DNA from: Paenibacillus alkalitolerans
Lineage (GTDB): Bacteria; Bacillota; Bacilli; Paenibacillales; YIM-B00363
Assembly: GCF_016482785.1 (NCBI RefSeq)
Contig: NZ_JAEMXM010000002.1
Span: 186,001 to 250,000 of the forward strand
DNA length: 64,000 nt
Reading direction: 5' to 3'
Of this stretch, positions 36,830 through 45,716 are shown piece by piece (positions within the stretch are counted from its first letter, which is position 1; the number at the start of each line of letters is the position of its first letter). Under the pieces are notes generated by a model, which worked only from the letters and a program-made list of their open reading frames with translations, was not told the DNA's origin and searched no databases. The position numbers and the translations under genes were made by a program.

Positions 36830-36859
36830 AGCATACCAAACCGGACGCCGTCCCCGCAA
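36830..36859 (-). promoter_or_regulatory. Candidate promoter of the SNF2 cassette
   Basis: TTGCGG (36854-36859), 18-base spacer and TATGCT (36830-36835) with an extended TGG on the minus strand, about 45 bases before the GTG start. Weak -35; position fits. Confidence 0.45.
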
Positions 36860-36905
36860 CGAATGCATTTGTCTGCATAAAACTTCATGAATACCAATGT
36901 TATAA

Positions 36906-37232
36906 AATTCCATCATTTTCTCGCAAAAATCCATTCCGTCACCCAACGAAGAATACCAAAGAATCGTACAAGTCGGTGGGCCCGGACCGAAAGATCATCC
37001 TGCAGCAAGCCACAAAATCGTGCATAATTATAAAACGCTTACCTCCATGTTCGAAGCTGCCGGTTTCGATGTGCGGCTGTTGGAATATTGCGATGAACAT
37101 GGCCAATTCCATTATCGCGAATGGGATGAGAAGGACGGTTTTATATATCGGTCCATGCGTTTCGATCATAGAAACAAAGACGGAAAAATGGGCTTCGTTT
37201 CTCTCATCGTCGATGCAAAAAAACCGGATTGA
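36906..37232 (+). pseudogene. 3-prime remnant of a SAM-dependent methyltransferase gene
   Basis: An open frame without start reads EEYQRIVQVGGPGPKDHP, then AASHKIVHNYKTLTSMFEA and AGFDVRLLEYCDEHG, ending KKPD just before TGA. This is the C-terminal third of a class I methyltransferase family with a conserved NYKTLTxxFxxAGF block, known as predicted SAM-dependent methyltransferases in Bacilli (recalled, not searched). The Rossmann part is missing: a stop lies at 36903-36905 and the frame upstream is intergenic or antisense to the helicase. The remnant is followed after 12 bases by a GNAT gene. Confidence 0.65.
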
Positions 37233-37244
37233 TGGAGGTTGTAC

Positions 37245-37709
37245 ATGAAAATATTCGAGCTGCAATTGAATGAAGCTTTTGAAATAAGTAGATGGAAGTA
37301 CGAGGGTGAATACTCATTTTATAATTCGGAAAAGAGCGAGGAAGCCATTAACGAATTAATGAACGGCACATATTATTCGGTTAGAAACGATGTCAATGAA
37401 TTGATAGGCTATTTCTGCTTCGGACGAAGCGCTCAAGTGCCTGGCGGCCAAAAAACCGGTCTATATACCGGCGACAACGTCCTTGACATCGGTCTAGGCA
37501 TGAAACCCGAGCTTACAGGCAAAGGCATGGGCATGTCATTCTTAACGGCCGGCATTATTTTCGCCGATAAAACCTTTAATCCTCACCGTTTGCGGTTAAG
37601 CGTGGCCATTTTCAATCGACGAGCTGTTTCTCTTTATACTAGAGCCGGGTTTAAAGCGGTCTCTTCATTCCAAAACAACGGTACACCATTCGTGATAATG
37701 ATCCGCTAG
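37245..37709 (+). CDS. GNAT-family acetyltransferase
   Basis: 154 residues. The acetyl-CoA site is seen as LTGKGMGMSFLTAGI, with HRLRLSVAIFNRRAVSLYTRAGF as the C-terminal signature. N-terminal half binds an unknown substrate. TGGAGG lies six bases before ATG; the gene begins 12 bases after the methyltransferase remnant and likely shared its mRNA. It meets the LysR gene tail to tail with a 4-base overlap. Confidence 0.82.
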   Translation: MKIFELQLNEAFEISRWKYEGEYSFYNSEKSEEAINELMNGTYYSVRNDVNELIGYFCFGRSAQVPGGQKTGLYTGDNVLDIGLGMKPELTGKGMGMSFLTAGIIFADKTFNPHRLRLSVAIFNRRAVSLYTRAGFKAVSSFQNNGTPFVIMIR

Positions 37710-38581
37710 CAACGTGATGCTTCCGCGATTACGTTTTTTATTTGCTCAACAAATTTTGTAAAAGCGCATGTGAAAAAATGATCCCGCCTGTAAATAAAAT
37801 AAACGGTAGCGCGGCTGTACTTTTTAGGGATATCGTGTACGCGCAAAGCCCCCTCGGCCTCCCATTTTCGAACGGTCGATCTCGGAAGTATGGAAGTTCC
37901 CAGTCCTGCGGCGACCCCGCCTATTATGGCCTCTAATGTGCCGAACTCCATAATTTCAGGAACAGGGATTCCTTCCTCTTTAAGCCAGCTTTCAAATCTT
38001 TCGCGCACGTAGCAGCCGACACCAAAAAACAGAAGCGGTTTATTTAGAACTTGCGTCAAATCGCCGGAACCCGGTTCGGAAATCAACACGATTTCTTCCT
38101 GGAACACCGGAAATTGGTCCAATTCGGGATGTTGAATCGGTCCGTTTACAAAAGCCCCGTCCAATTCGTAACGGATTACCTTTTGCACCAATTCATTCGT
38201 ATAACCGCTAAATAGGGACAATTTTACTTCCGGATATTGTTTGCGATAGTTCAACATGATCGAGGGCAAATAAACGGCCGCCGCCGTTTCAACAGAACCA
38301 AGCTTAATCGAACCGTTCGGAATATCGTTATTTATCATTTGCTTTTGGGCTGCATCCAATAAATACAAAATTTTGTCCGCATGCTCCAGCAAGTTTTGAC
38401 CGGCCGATGTTAATGTCATCCCGCGCTTGCTACGATGAAACAACGGCCTTTGCAGCTCCAGCTCAAGCTGCTGAATTCTGGCCGTCACATTCGATTGAAC
38501 ATAACCGAGCCGGCTTGCGGCTTTCGTAATGCTGCCCTCGCGCGCAACCGCCTGGAAAATCCTTAAATCTCCGCTCTCCAT
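37706..38581 (-). CDS. LysR-type transcriptional regulator
   Basis: 291 residues: winged helix-turn-helix in 1-60 (FQAVAREGSITKAASRLGYVQSNVTARIQQLE region) and a substrate-binding domain from about 90. Divergent from the EamA transporter with overlapping promoters, so it probably controls that gene in response to an unknown ligand and represses itself. Ends in CFTKFVEQIKNVIAE-type helix. Confidence 0.9.
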   Translation of the reverse strand: MESGDLRIFQAVAREGSITKAASRLGYVQSNVTARIQQLELELQRPLFHRSKRGMTLTSAGQNLLEHADKILYLLDAAQKQMINNDIPNGSIKLGSVETAAAVYLPSIMLNYRKQYPEVKLSLFSGYTNELVQKVIRYELDGAFVNGPIQHPELDQFPVFQEEIVLISEPGSGDLTQVLNKPLLFFGVGCYVRERFESWLKEEGIPVPEIMEFGTLEAIIGGVAAGLGTSILPRSTVRKWEAEGALRVHDIPKKYSRATVYFIYRRDHFFTCAFTKFVEQIKNVIAEASRC

Positions 38582-38660
38582 ACAAATCGCCCTCTCGTAT
38601 TTCCATCACTTAAAATGATTTTTAACATCTATTATTTTCATTTTACATGATGGTTGGTTA

Positions 38661-38690
38661 ATTATACAATCATCAACAAACAATTGACAA
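38661..38690 (-). promoter_or_regulatory. Promoter of the lysR gene, overlapping the divergent eamA promoter
   Basis: TTGTCA (38685-38690), 18-base spacer, TATAAT (38661-38666) on the minus strand. The plus strand has TATACA at 38664-38669 with TTTTAC/TTTACA 15-16 bases upstream, so both -10 boxes share bases. AT-rich ATTTTCATT/AAAATGATTTT motifs at 38613-38645 could be LysR half-sites. Confidence 0.6.
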
Positions 38691-38711
38691 CAACGAGAGG
38701 AGCTAATCCAT

Positions 38712-39620
38712 ATGGTGAGGATTGTAGGGTTGATTGCAGCGGTTACTCTTATTTGGGGCTATACTTGGGTGGTGGTAAAAATTAGCTTGAGTTCCATGCC
38801 CCCCTTCTTGTTTTCAGGACTAAGAATGCTGATCGGCGCATTTCCGTTATTCATCATACAGCTTGTATTAAGAAAAGCTTTGCTGCCCGCGGCAAACGAT
38901 TGGAAAAATATTTTGACGATAAGCCTTCTTATGTCGCTAGGTTATTTTGGACTTTCCACTTACGGTATGCAGTTCGTCGATTCCGGACTGACTTCTGTAC
39001 TGGTTTATTCGATGCCGATATTTGTAACCGTACTGGCTCATTTCTTTTTAAAAGAAAAAATCACATTAATGAAGATAATAGGGTTATGTTTGGGCGCTAT
39101 AGCCTTTGTTTTCATCGTAGGTCCGCAGATTTTTCATACTGCATTCGGCATAGAGTTAGTAGGACAGTTTCTCATTATTTTTGCAGCCGCATCTTGGGCT
39201 TGCGCCAATATTTTCAGCAAATTGAAATTTTCGAATTACGACATCATTAAGATGACGTCGTGGCAACTTTTCATTGGTGCGTTTTTGCTACTTGCAGTAT
39301 CCGCAATAACCGAACCGGTAACAGAGGTCCATTGGACATTTGCCGCCGGTTTGTCATTACTCTTTTGCGGAATTTTCTCAACCGCTTTTACTTTTGTAGC
39401 CTGGTTCTGGGTATTAGGAAAAATAGAAGCTTCCGTTGCATCAATGACACTGATGACGGTTCCTATCCTGGGTTTATTTTTCGGTTGGCTGCAGTTGAAT
39501 GAGAAATTGACTTCCAATATAGCGATTGGTGCCGTGTTTATTTGCTTGGGGATATTCTTCAGCGCTTATAAAGGAAAAAGCTTGCAGGAGAAAAGTAAGA
39601 TCTTGTATTCCAAGACTTGA
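38712..39620 (+). CDS. EamA/DMT-family transporter
   Basis: 302 residues with ten transmembrane segments in two EamA repeats (about 5-140 and 150-285). Signature ends: IWGYTWVVVKI, then LAHFFLKEKIT at the close of repeat one and FFGWLQLNEKLTSN in repeat two. Such proteins export amino acids, metabolites or quaternary compounds. GAGAGGAGC lies nine bases before ATG. Divergently paired with the LysR regulator. Confidence 0.87.
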   Translation: MVRIVGLIAAVTLIWGYTWVVVKISLSSMPPFLFSGLRMLIGAFPLFIIQLVLRKALLPAANDWKNILTISLLMSLGYFGLSTYGMQFVDSGLTSVLVYSMPIFVTVLAHFFLKEKITLMKIIGLCLGAIAFVFIVGPQIFHTAFGIELVGQFLIIFAAASWACANIFSKLKFSNYDIIKMTSWQLFIGAFLLLAVSAITEPVTEVHWTFAAGLSLLFCGIFSTAFTFVAWFWVLGKIEASVASMTLMTVPILGLFFGWLQLNEKLTSNIAIGAVFICLGIFFSAYKGKSLQEKSKILYSKT

Positions 39621-39644
39621 TGGAACCGTCCCTCTGCGGCAGAA

Positions 39645-40571
39645 CTATTCATATAGCACCAGTACCTTTATCGGATTTATCTCTCCTGCGCTCAACTGTT
39701 CAAAACATTCAATCAATTCATGACGGGTTATCTTGTGCTGGAATATGTTTTCAATGTATGGAGTACTCTCCACACAACCAAAAAACCACTTCGAGTGTTC
39801 ATGGTAATCCCAACCGTCGCTTGAACCCACAATCCGTAATTCTTTCTCATAGAAATCAGGCTGCAAAACAAACGGCTCGTTGTTTCCGTCGGATAATATA
39901 CAAATTGCACCGTCTTTTACAACGGATTTCTGCAATGTTTCAAACGCTTTATTTCTTGAAGAACATTCCAAGCCGAAATCATAAACATTTTCCGGAGCTT
40001 CCGATACGTCGAACGTATGATTTACTCCGAACAACTTTGCAATTTCCCGTCGTTGCGCGTCCGGTTCAACAATGTCCACTTGCCGAACCCTTAAATAGTT
40101 CTTCAAGAAATGCTCGGATAACAATCCCATCGTCCCCATGCCCGTAATAATGATTTTATGATTTAGTTGAGGATTCAGTTTTAGTACACCTTTTGCCGCA
40201 TCGCATGACAAAATGGTCAACAATGCGCTTGCGAAGTGAATGTGTTTAGGGATGGGAATTGCGTTGGTTTCTTTCGCGACTCCTATCGTTTTCTGTCCAT
40301 AAGAAGCAACAACTCTATCGCCAATACTAAAAGATTTTACGTTAGCACCGGTCTCAATTACCTCGCCATAGCTTTCATATCCCATTTTTCTCGGATAAAT
40401 CGGGTTCTCTTTTGTAATATCACTTTCATTGTAAATGGGCAATTCCGCTCCGATACTGATTGCGGCGGCTATCGTTCTTATTCGAATTTCGTCTCCGTGC
40501 AGCGGAACGATGTCTTCAACCTTCCATTCTAGTTTTTTCATTCCGGATAAATAAAGAGAATGCTGTTCCAT
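39645..40571 (-). CDS. Zinc-type alcohol dehydrogenase-like (MDR) protein
   Basis: 308 residues. Medium-chain dehydrogenase fold: GroES-like N-terminal domain (GYESYGEVIETGANVKSF, then IGDRVVASYG) and Rossmann domain with ITGMGTMGLLSEHFLK. The N-terminus is short and the canonical catalytic zinc ligand Cys near residue 40 is not apparent (AAAISIGAELPIYN), so it may be a zinc-free MDR. Start at ATG 40571 with AGGTGG eight bases upstream. Substrate unknown. Confidence 0.78.
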   Translation of the reverse strand: MEQHSLYLSGMKKLEWKVEDIVPLHGDEIRIRTIAAAISIGAELPIYNESDITKENPIYPRKMGYESYGEVIETGANVKSFSIGDRVVASYGQKTIGVAKETNAIPIPKHIHFASALLTILSCDAAKGVLKLNPQLNHKIIITGMGTMGLLSEHFLKNYLRVRQVDIVEPDAQRREIAKLFGVNHTFDVSEAPENVYDFGLECSSRNKAFETLQKSVVKDGAICILSDGNNEPFVLQPDFYEKELRIVGSSDGWDYHEHSKWFFGCVESTPYIENIFQHKITRHELIECFEQLSAGEINPIKVLVLYE

Positions 40572-40621
40572 CTTACTTGCCACCTGACGTATAAATTGTG
40601 ATTCAGTAACCGGTCAGCGAA

Positions 40622-40650
40622 GAAAAAGGGAGCCGCAGCGCAGCTCCTTT
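40622..40650 (-). terminator. Terminator after the redoxin gene (end of Tad locus)
   Basis: Stem GGAGC/GCTCC with flanking AAA/TTT pairs, followed on the minus strand by CTTTTTC. About 25 bases past the redoxin stop. Confidence 0.65.
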
Positions 40651-40675
40651 AAACAAGAATTATCTACTATTAATG

Positions 40676-41266
40676 TTACTCTTTCCATTTAATATTGCAC
40701 CCAAGACTCGGCCGTTGATCGGCGCTGACCGGTTGGCCGGCAATCAGTTGATCCAACGCGTTGCGAATGTCTTTACCCGTTACGGGGATATCGTTACCGG
40801 GCCGTGAATCGTCCAATTGCCCGCGGTACGCCAATTTCATATCGCGGTCATAAATGTAAAAGTCAGGTGTGCAAGCAGCTTCATACGCTTTTGCAACCTC
40901 TTGAGTCTCATCATACAGGTAAGGGAAAGGGTAACCGTTCTCTTTCGCAACCTCCGCCATGTGCTCGGGACCGTCATCCGGATATTTTTCCGCATCGTTG
41001 GAAGAGATCGCTACAAACCGGATTCCCCTCGGTATGTAGTCGTTCGCAAGGTAAACAAGCTGCTGCTGAACATGTTTCACGAAAGGACAGTGGTTGCAAA
41101 TAAACATAATGACAGTGGCAACATCGGATTTGACAACTTCAAGCGATACCGGCTTCGCCGAAACCGTATCAACCAACGTAAAATTGTGTGCAGGAGTTCC
41201 AAGCGCAACCATGTTCGATGGAGTTCTAGCCAACGGAATCCACAACCTTTCTGTTGTCGTTTTCAC
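40676..41266 (-). CDS. Thioredoxin-family (AhpC/TSA-like) redoxin
   Basis: Up to 196 residues. FICNHCPFVKHVQQQL carries CxxC (Cys57, Cys60) of a peroxiredoxin-like fold found in Bacilli and cyanobacteria; YDRDMKLAYRGQLDDSRP is a second family block. Probably cytoplasmic thiol chemistry. The GTG start at 41266 overlaps the FHA gene by 41 bases and has no good ribosome site; TTG 41233 (LARTPSNM), nearer to the usual homologue start, is an alternative. Co-transcription with the Tad locus is likely by spacing, not by function. Confidence 0.8.
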   Translation of the reverse strand: MKTTTERLWIPLARTPSNMVALGTPAHNFTLVDTVSAKPVSLEVVKSDVATVIMFICNHCPFVKHVQQQLVYLANDYIPRGIRFVAISSNDAEKYPDDGPEHMAEVAKENGYPFPYLYDETQEVAKAYEAACTPDFYIYDRDMKLAYRGQLDDSRPGNDIPVTGKDIRNALDQLIAGQPVSADQRPSLGCNIKWKE

Positions 41267-42638
41267 TTATTTTACCATACTTCTGCAAGTGAAACACAAG
41301 CTCAATTCCAGGCATTCGCACCATGTCCCCTGTTTGGAGCGGATACGGCTGAAACGCGACCATCGGTTCGGCATTATAAAAAGTTCCGTTCTTCGAGCCT
41401 ACATCGAGCACGGCATAGCCGTCGGCAAGCTTTCGAAATTCGACATGTATTCGGGAGATGCCGGGTTGTTCGGTAACTATATGTACACCCTTAGGACCTC
41501 TTCCTACGAAAAATGAATCCTCCGTGACCAATACCATCTTCCCTTCACTTTCTCCCGGACCTCGCAGCTCGAGCCACGCTTCGTAAGAAACATCCACCGC
41601 CGCGTCGTTCGAAGAAAGCAGCACCGTTTCATCCGCTTTCGGAGCTAACCATGTTGTTTCTTCCGGCTTGATCTGAGCGGCGTACTCCTGTTCGATAACG
41701 TCCTCCTTCACTGAATCTATTAACGGTTTGCCTTCGGGCGGGTTCTCACCGGGACTGTCAGCAGACTTACTTCCCGCCTTAAGGGGAAAACGAATCATCT
41801 TTGTTGAAGCAACATACACTGCGGCTGAAAATAAGGCGGCGATAAGCCAAATCCATTCCCATGTCGCCAAAAAACCAAGCAAGCATACGCAGCAAAGCAC
41901 CGCCAATAATCGGTTTCGATTGATTAAGCCGGGCTTCTCGAAACGCATTGTTTCACCGTCATCATAAATTGGAGAATCAATAGCATTAACCATTGAACTA
42001 ACGGTCGGACCACCATCATGCGGGAAAGCTTGCGCTTCAAAAATTTTATTGCTCGATGCAGTACCTTCTAATGCACCGGCCAATAGCTGCACCGAGAACG
42101 TCTCGGGCGTCCACAGCCGCGGGTTAATATGTTCCAAAGACGCTTTCGAGACGCCGTTACGCAGCAAGCATTGATACAGCACCTCCCATTGGTGCCATAA
42201 CGGAGAACCTTCGCTGCCTTCTTGCTTAATAGGAACGTAAAGTAGATATACATCGTTGTAATCGGATCCGCTTCCCGTCCATATGAAGTCCGGATGAATG
42301 ACATACCCTTCCTCATCGAGCAAGTATTCTCCGCCTTTATGGATGGCGTTCGCGATGTGCAGCAGCAACCCCTTAGCTCCTTCATCCGTAATTCCCGCCG
42401 TTCGCAAAGCGGCAACGAACGATCGTTTGCCTGAAAGCTCATAGCGAAACCGGTACCGCCCGTCGATCATCTCGGGTTGAAAAGCCAATACGCCCGGGAT
42501 CGCATTCGCTTGAAGCATTCCGATTTGCGAAGGCACGACAGCGTCTCGCGAAAATCCGTCAATACTGCCCAACAACAGCTTCGCGCCGTTCTCTTGTATA
42601 AATGTTAGCTGCAAGCGTTCTTTAAGAGATGTGTCCAT
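41226..42638 (-). CDS. DUF6382 and FHA domain protein of the Tad locus
   Basis: 470 residues. N-terminal 190 residues match the DUF6382 type (FQPEMIDGRYRFRYELSG, LLLHIANAIHKGGEYLLDEEGYVIHPDFIW), a hydrophobic pair of segments spans about 240-280, and the C-terminal FHA domain runs from about 385 to 455 with FFVGRGPKG, SRIHVEF and GSKNGTFYN. FHA domains bind phosphothreonine, which suits the Ser/Thr kinase at the other end of this locus. It should sit in the membrane with the FHA domain in the cytoplasm. Confidence 0.85.
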   Translation of the reverse strand: MDTSLKERLQLTFIQENGAKLLLGSIDGFSRDAVVPSQIGMLQANAIPGVLAFQPEMIDGRYRFRYELSGKRSFVAALRTAGITDEGAKGLLLHIANAIHKGGEYLLDEEGYVIHPDFIWTGSGSDYNDVYLLYVPIKQEGSEGSPLWHQWEVLYQCLLRNGVSKASLEHINPRLWTPETFSVQLLAGALEGTASSNKIFEAQAFPHDGGPTVSSMVNAIDSPIYDDGETMRFEKPGLINRNRLLAVLCCVCLLGFLATWEWIWLIAALFSAAVYVASTKMIRFPLKAGSKSADSPGENPPEGKPLIDSVKEDVIEQEYAAQIKPEETTWLAPKADETVLLSSNDAAVDVSYEAWLELRGPGESEGKMVLVTEDSFFVGRGPKGVHIVTEQPGISRIHVEFRKLADGYAVLDVGSKNGTFYNAEPMVAFQPYPLQTGDMVRMPGIELVFHLQKYGKISENDNRKVVDSVG

Positions 42639-42653
42639 ACCGCGCGCCCCCGA

Positions 42654-43217
42654 TCAGAACCATTGAACGACATTCGCTTCCACTAAAATAACGGCTGCCG
42701 CTGCCGAAACCATGAATGGAAACCGAACGGTTGAAGCCTTTCTCCATGCAAGGAAATTATTTAGGGAAGGCGCCCGCGCAACGAAAATGCCCACGATTGC
42801 AATGTATTGAAGCCGGTTTCGAAACGAGGGCTTAACCAAGTACATAACGGCGCCAATCAGTCCGCATTGTAGTACGGATATTATGAGAATCGTCATGATG
42901 TCGTGCACACCGGCCATCGTTCCCGCCGCAGCGAACCATTTCACATCTCCCGCACCGACGGCACCGAAAACATATAGAACGAATGAAAGGATAAACCCGG
43001 CAGCCACTCCCGCGCCGGCATGAAATAATCCGTTCCAGCCGTCTGCAAAGCCGTGAAGCAAAGTCCCGCCTGCGCAACCGATAATGCAAAGAGGATTGGG
43101 TATTCTTCTCGTCATTACATCCCATACCGCAGCCGCTAACGCAAACGTTCCAATGCCGAGGGTTAATATGCTCAAGATACTATTTGCTCCTTCCCTATGT
43201 AACAATAGAATTTGCAT
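42654..43217 (-). CDS. tadV: Prepilin peptidase (TadV/CpaA, A24 family)
   Basis: About 187 residues, six hydrophobic segments. The two catalytic aspartates lie in VWDVMTRRIPNPL and in GAGDVKWFAA. It should cleave the leader of the Flp1 pilin at 46745 and of the TadE-like proteins. ATG 43217 overlaps the TAA of the gene before it (TAATG). A TTG at 43172 with a much stronger AAGGAG upstream would start the protein right at its first membrane helix and may be the true start. Confidence 0.85.
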   Translation of the reverse strand: MQILLLHREGANSILSILTLGIGTFALAAAVWDVMTRRIPNPLCIIGCAGGTLLHGFADGWNGLFHAGAGVAAGFILSFVLYVFGAVGAGDVKWFAAAGTMAGVHDIMTILIISVLQCGLIGAVMYLVKPSFRNRLQYIAIVGIFVARAPSLNNFLAWRKASTVRFPFMVSAAAAVILVEANVVQWF

Positions 43218-43807
43218 TATTTGTTCCCAACCCAACAACGCTCGTAAGCCGATTCGGTCAAGGTGATTTCTCCGCCTATAAACGGGATGGGAACAGGAAT
43301 CTTATATTGAACCGTCATTCCGAAGTAGGATTCTCTCTCATCCGTGAAATTCGGAATAGTTACGCTGCGGATGACGAGCCGGTCCTCCCTAATCCTGTTC
43401 CGGCCTGAAGCGGTACGGTCGGCAAACGAAGCGATCATAGGTTTAATCCAAGCTTCCAGAACCCGCGTCTTCTCACCTTCAAATACCGTATCCAGCGGGA
43501 GTCCCTCGATTTTCCGATCCTTGTTCCAGCCGAGCATGACTTTGATTTCGTAAGGAAGAAAACGGTCGATCGCGGACTCCACCTGTTGGAACGCCGGGAG
43601 ATCACGATACGCGTGCACAAGCAGATCGACCGGGTACGAATGGGCGGCCGTCGTTTTTACCGCTTCGTCAACCGCATCCTGAAGCGCAGTCTTCATTTGC
43701 GCAACCGAAAGGAAAAATGACAGCGTCAAAAAGAAAGCCAGAAAAAACGGAAGAACGATAGCTGCTTCTAACGCGATGGAGCCGTGCTCTTGACGCAAAT
43801 TAACCAT
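43217..43807 (-). CDS. TadE-like pseudopilin
   Basis: About 196 residues. N-terminal QEHGSIALEAAIVLPFFL is a class III pilin-type leader and hydrophobic helix (Gly-Ser then Glu at +5), followed by a mostly extracellular domain. TadE-like proteins are minor components of Flp pili. Start uncertain: ATG 43807 gives the family-like N-terminus, while GTG 43816 has better ribosome site spacing. Overlaps neither neighbour after this trimming; 31 bases after the TadG-like gene. Confidence 0.78.
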   Translation of the reverse strand: MVNLRQEHGSIALEAAIVLPFFLAFFLTLSFFLSVAQMKTALQDAVDEAVKTTAAHSYPVDLLVHAYRDLPAFQQVESAIDRFLPYEIKVMLGWNKDRKIEGLPLDTVFEGEKTRVLEAWIKPMIASFADRTASGRNRIREDRLVIRSVTIPNFTDERESYFGMTVQYKIPVPIPFIGGEITLTESAYERCWVGNK

Positions 43808-43838
43808 TCTTGTCACAGTCGTCACCCGCACTGTCTTG

Positions 43839-45716
43839 TTAATAGGATACAATCGCTTCCGTCTCTATCGGTTTGATCGAGTCAAGCAGCCATAGCTGCG
43901 GCTGTATCTTAACATGAACCCGCACCGCGCTGTAATGCTTCATGAGATCCGCCGTTGTGTTCAATTCTATGAGCGCCTGCATTCTCGAAAGCACGGAAGC
44001 GTCGTCGCTATGCAGCAAATAGAAAAGCCGAAGATGGTCTTTATAATTCATCGTCACCCCGCGAAGAAAAGGCAAATCTACATTTTCCCCCGAAAGCAGC
44101 TTGATTGTATCGGTGTTCGCTTGCTGCGCCGCTTCCGCCATTGCGGCTAATAACACGAGCAATGGTGATCCGAGAGCGGCTTTTTTCGGCTGGGCCAAAG
44201 ATTCGACCGTGCGAAGAGCCATTCGAAGGGCGAACACTTCCGTATGGGCGGCGCTTAAGTTTAATGTGCAATCAGGCAAACCGTACAAAATATATTCCGC
44301 TTCCTGATTTTTAAGCACATGTCCCGCCCTGTCTCCGATATTAGGATGGACCCTGACCGGATACCTCATCTTGTCCCACGTTCGGTGCGTAAAGAACGTT
44401 AACGCGAATTCGTTGACGAACACTTCGTCCCTTGCCGCCTCCGCCAACTCCGTTATCCGGTTCAACATCGTTAATGATTGAAGACCGAACGATTGAGCGT
44501 CATCCGAGTTCAGTTCCGACATCCCGCCCGATGTTTGATGCAAGTTATACTGCTTATACTTACTGTATAACCCGTTTTCGCCTTCCAACTTCTTGTATGC
44601 TTGCAGCAGGTTCATATAACTTGCCGTTCCGGAAGGCATACACCCGTCTTTCCACAACTCTCCGACTTTTTTGATCTCCCGGTCCATTTTGTTTCTCTCA
44701 TCTGCTTGCAATTGTTGGACTTGACTCATTTCACGCCGCCGCTTCTCTTCTTCTTTCGATTTAGCCGCAAGCCACTCATCTGCGAACTCGTTCAATTTGT
44801 CCCTGGCACGCTGCACATCTTCAGGATCGGAGTCGTTTCGCAATTTGTTTTTGACGGAACCAAGCAAAGAAACGATAGAGCCGGCTTTAGCCTTATATAA
44901 TCCGAAGTATGTTGAAGGGAGGATACTTACGTGCGGGATGATCTCATCTTCCGCCGGATTCCGGCGGCCGTTCGATACAGGACGATTCATTTCTTTTATT
45001 AAAAGATCGTTCGTTTGTTCCGCATCCTTCAATTGTTGTTTCAAGTTGTCCAACCTGCGTTGGACGATTCTCATATCTCCATCGGAGATTTCATCTTTGT
45101 CCGCTTTGCTTAATGCAGAATGAACCAACGCTTGCGCTGTGTTCCACGCCCTCTCCAGCTCAGCGTCCCGCTTTCTCAACAACTGTTCCATTCGCTTAGA
45201 CATTTCGGCAAATTGCTGCGCTTGCGCGATCTGCTGTTTTCCTTGATATACCTTTTGGGTTATTTCTCTCGCAAACTCAATACCGGCCAAGTATTTCATC
45301 TTCTCCAGCACTTGTTTGCGAAATACATGATGGTCTCCCAAATGATAGAGCGGATCAACGGCAAATTGGCTTTGCTGCAATGCTGTATCAAATAGAGTCA
45401 TTCCGCGAGGAACTGACGGCGATTTTTCAAGCGTGTTGCGAATCACGCTCGAAGATTCGGATTCCGATCCGCTCATGCCGAACAGACCGTATTTCAATAA
45501 TCCAGTGTGAAAATTCGACATAACGGATCTTCCCGCCGACCTGGCCGCAGCTTCCGATTCCGAGTGAACCATGCGATAGCGGACAATATCAATGAGCAGA
45601 ATGTGAAATAAAAACAGGGCAACCAAAATCAAAAGCAAATAAACCGACACTCCGCCGTCTTGTTTGCGGATCGTTCTCGAGAACGTGCTTCCGGTTACTC
45701 TCTCACGTATGTACAA
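43839..45716 (-). CDS. TadG-like/DUF5702-type pilus locus protein
   Basis: About 625 residues. One N-terminal transmembrane helix (QDGGVSVYLLLILVALFLF, about 20-45), then a large outside region with coiled coil from about 145-240 and 320-370 (EEKRRREMSQVQQLQADERNK). The C-terminal third is hydrophobic-patterned and ends TEAIVSY. Position and topology fit the TadG/DUF5702 proteins of Gram-positive Tad loci. The frame is open to 45776 and the start is unclear; TTG 45716 is used here as it sits just inside the end of the previous gene. Confidence 0.7.
   Translation of the reverse strand: MYIRERVTGSTFSRTIRKQDGGVSVYLLLILVALFLFHILLIDIVRYRMVHSESEAAARSAGRSVMSNFHTGLLKYGLFGMSGSESESSSVIRNTLEKSPSVPRGMTLFDTALQQSQFAVDPLYHLGDHHVFRKQVLEKMKYLAGIEFAREITQKVYQGKQQIAQAQQFAEMSKRMEQLLRKRDAELERAWNTAQALVHSALSKADKDEISDGDMRIVQRRLDNLKQQLKDAEQTNDLLIKEMNRPVSNGRRNPAEDEIIPHVSILPSTYFGLYKAKAGSIVSLLGSVKNKLRNDSDPEDVQRARDKLNEFADEWLAAKSKEEEKRRREMSQVQQLQADERNKMDREIKKVGELWKDGCMPSGTASYMNLLQAYKKLEGENGLYSKYKQYNLHQTSGGMSELNSDDAQSFGLQSLTMLNRITELAEAARDEVFVNEFALTFFTHRTWDKMRYPVRVHPNIGDRAGHVLKNQEAEYILYGLPDCTLNLSAAHTEVFALRMALRTVESLAQPKKAALGSPLLVLLAAMAEAAQQANTDTIKLLSGENVDLPFLRGVTMNYKDHLRLFYLLHSDDASVLSRMQALIELNTTADLMKHYSAVRVHVKIQPQLWLLDSIKPIETEAIVSY

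Noticed and set aside
37706-37709. Frameshift or fusion between GNAT and LysR genes
   Set aside because: They converge from opposite strands and only share 4 bases at their stops.
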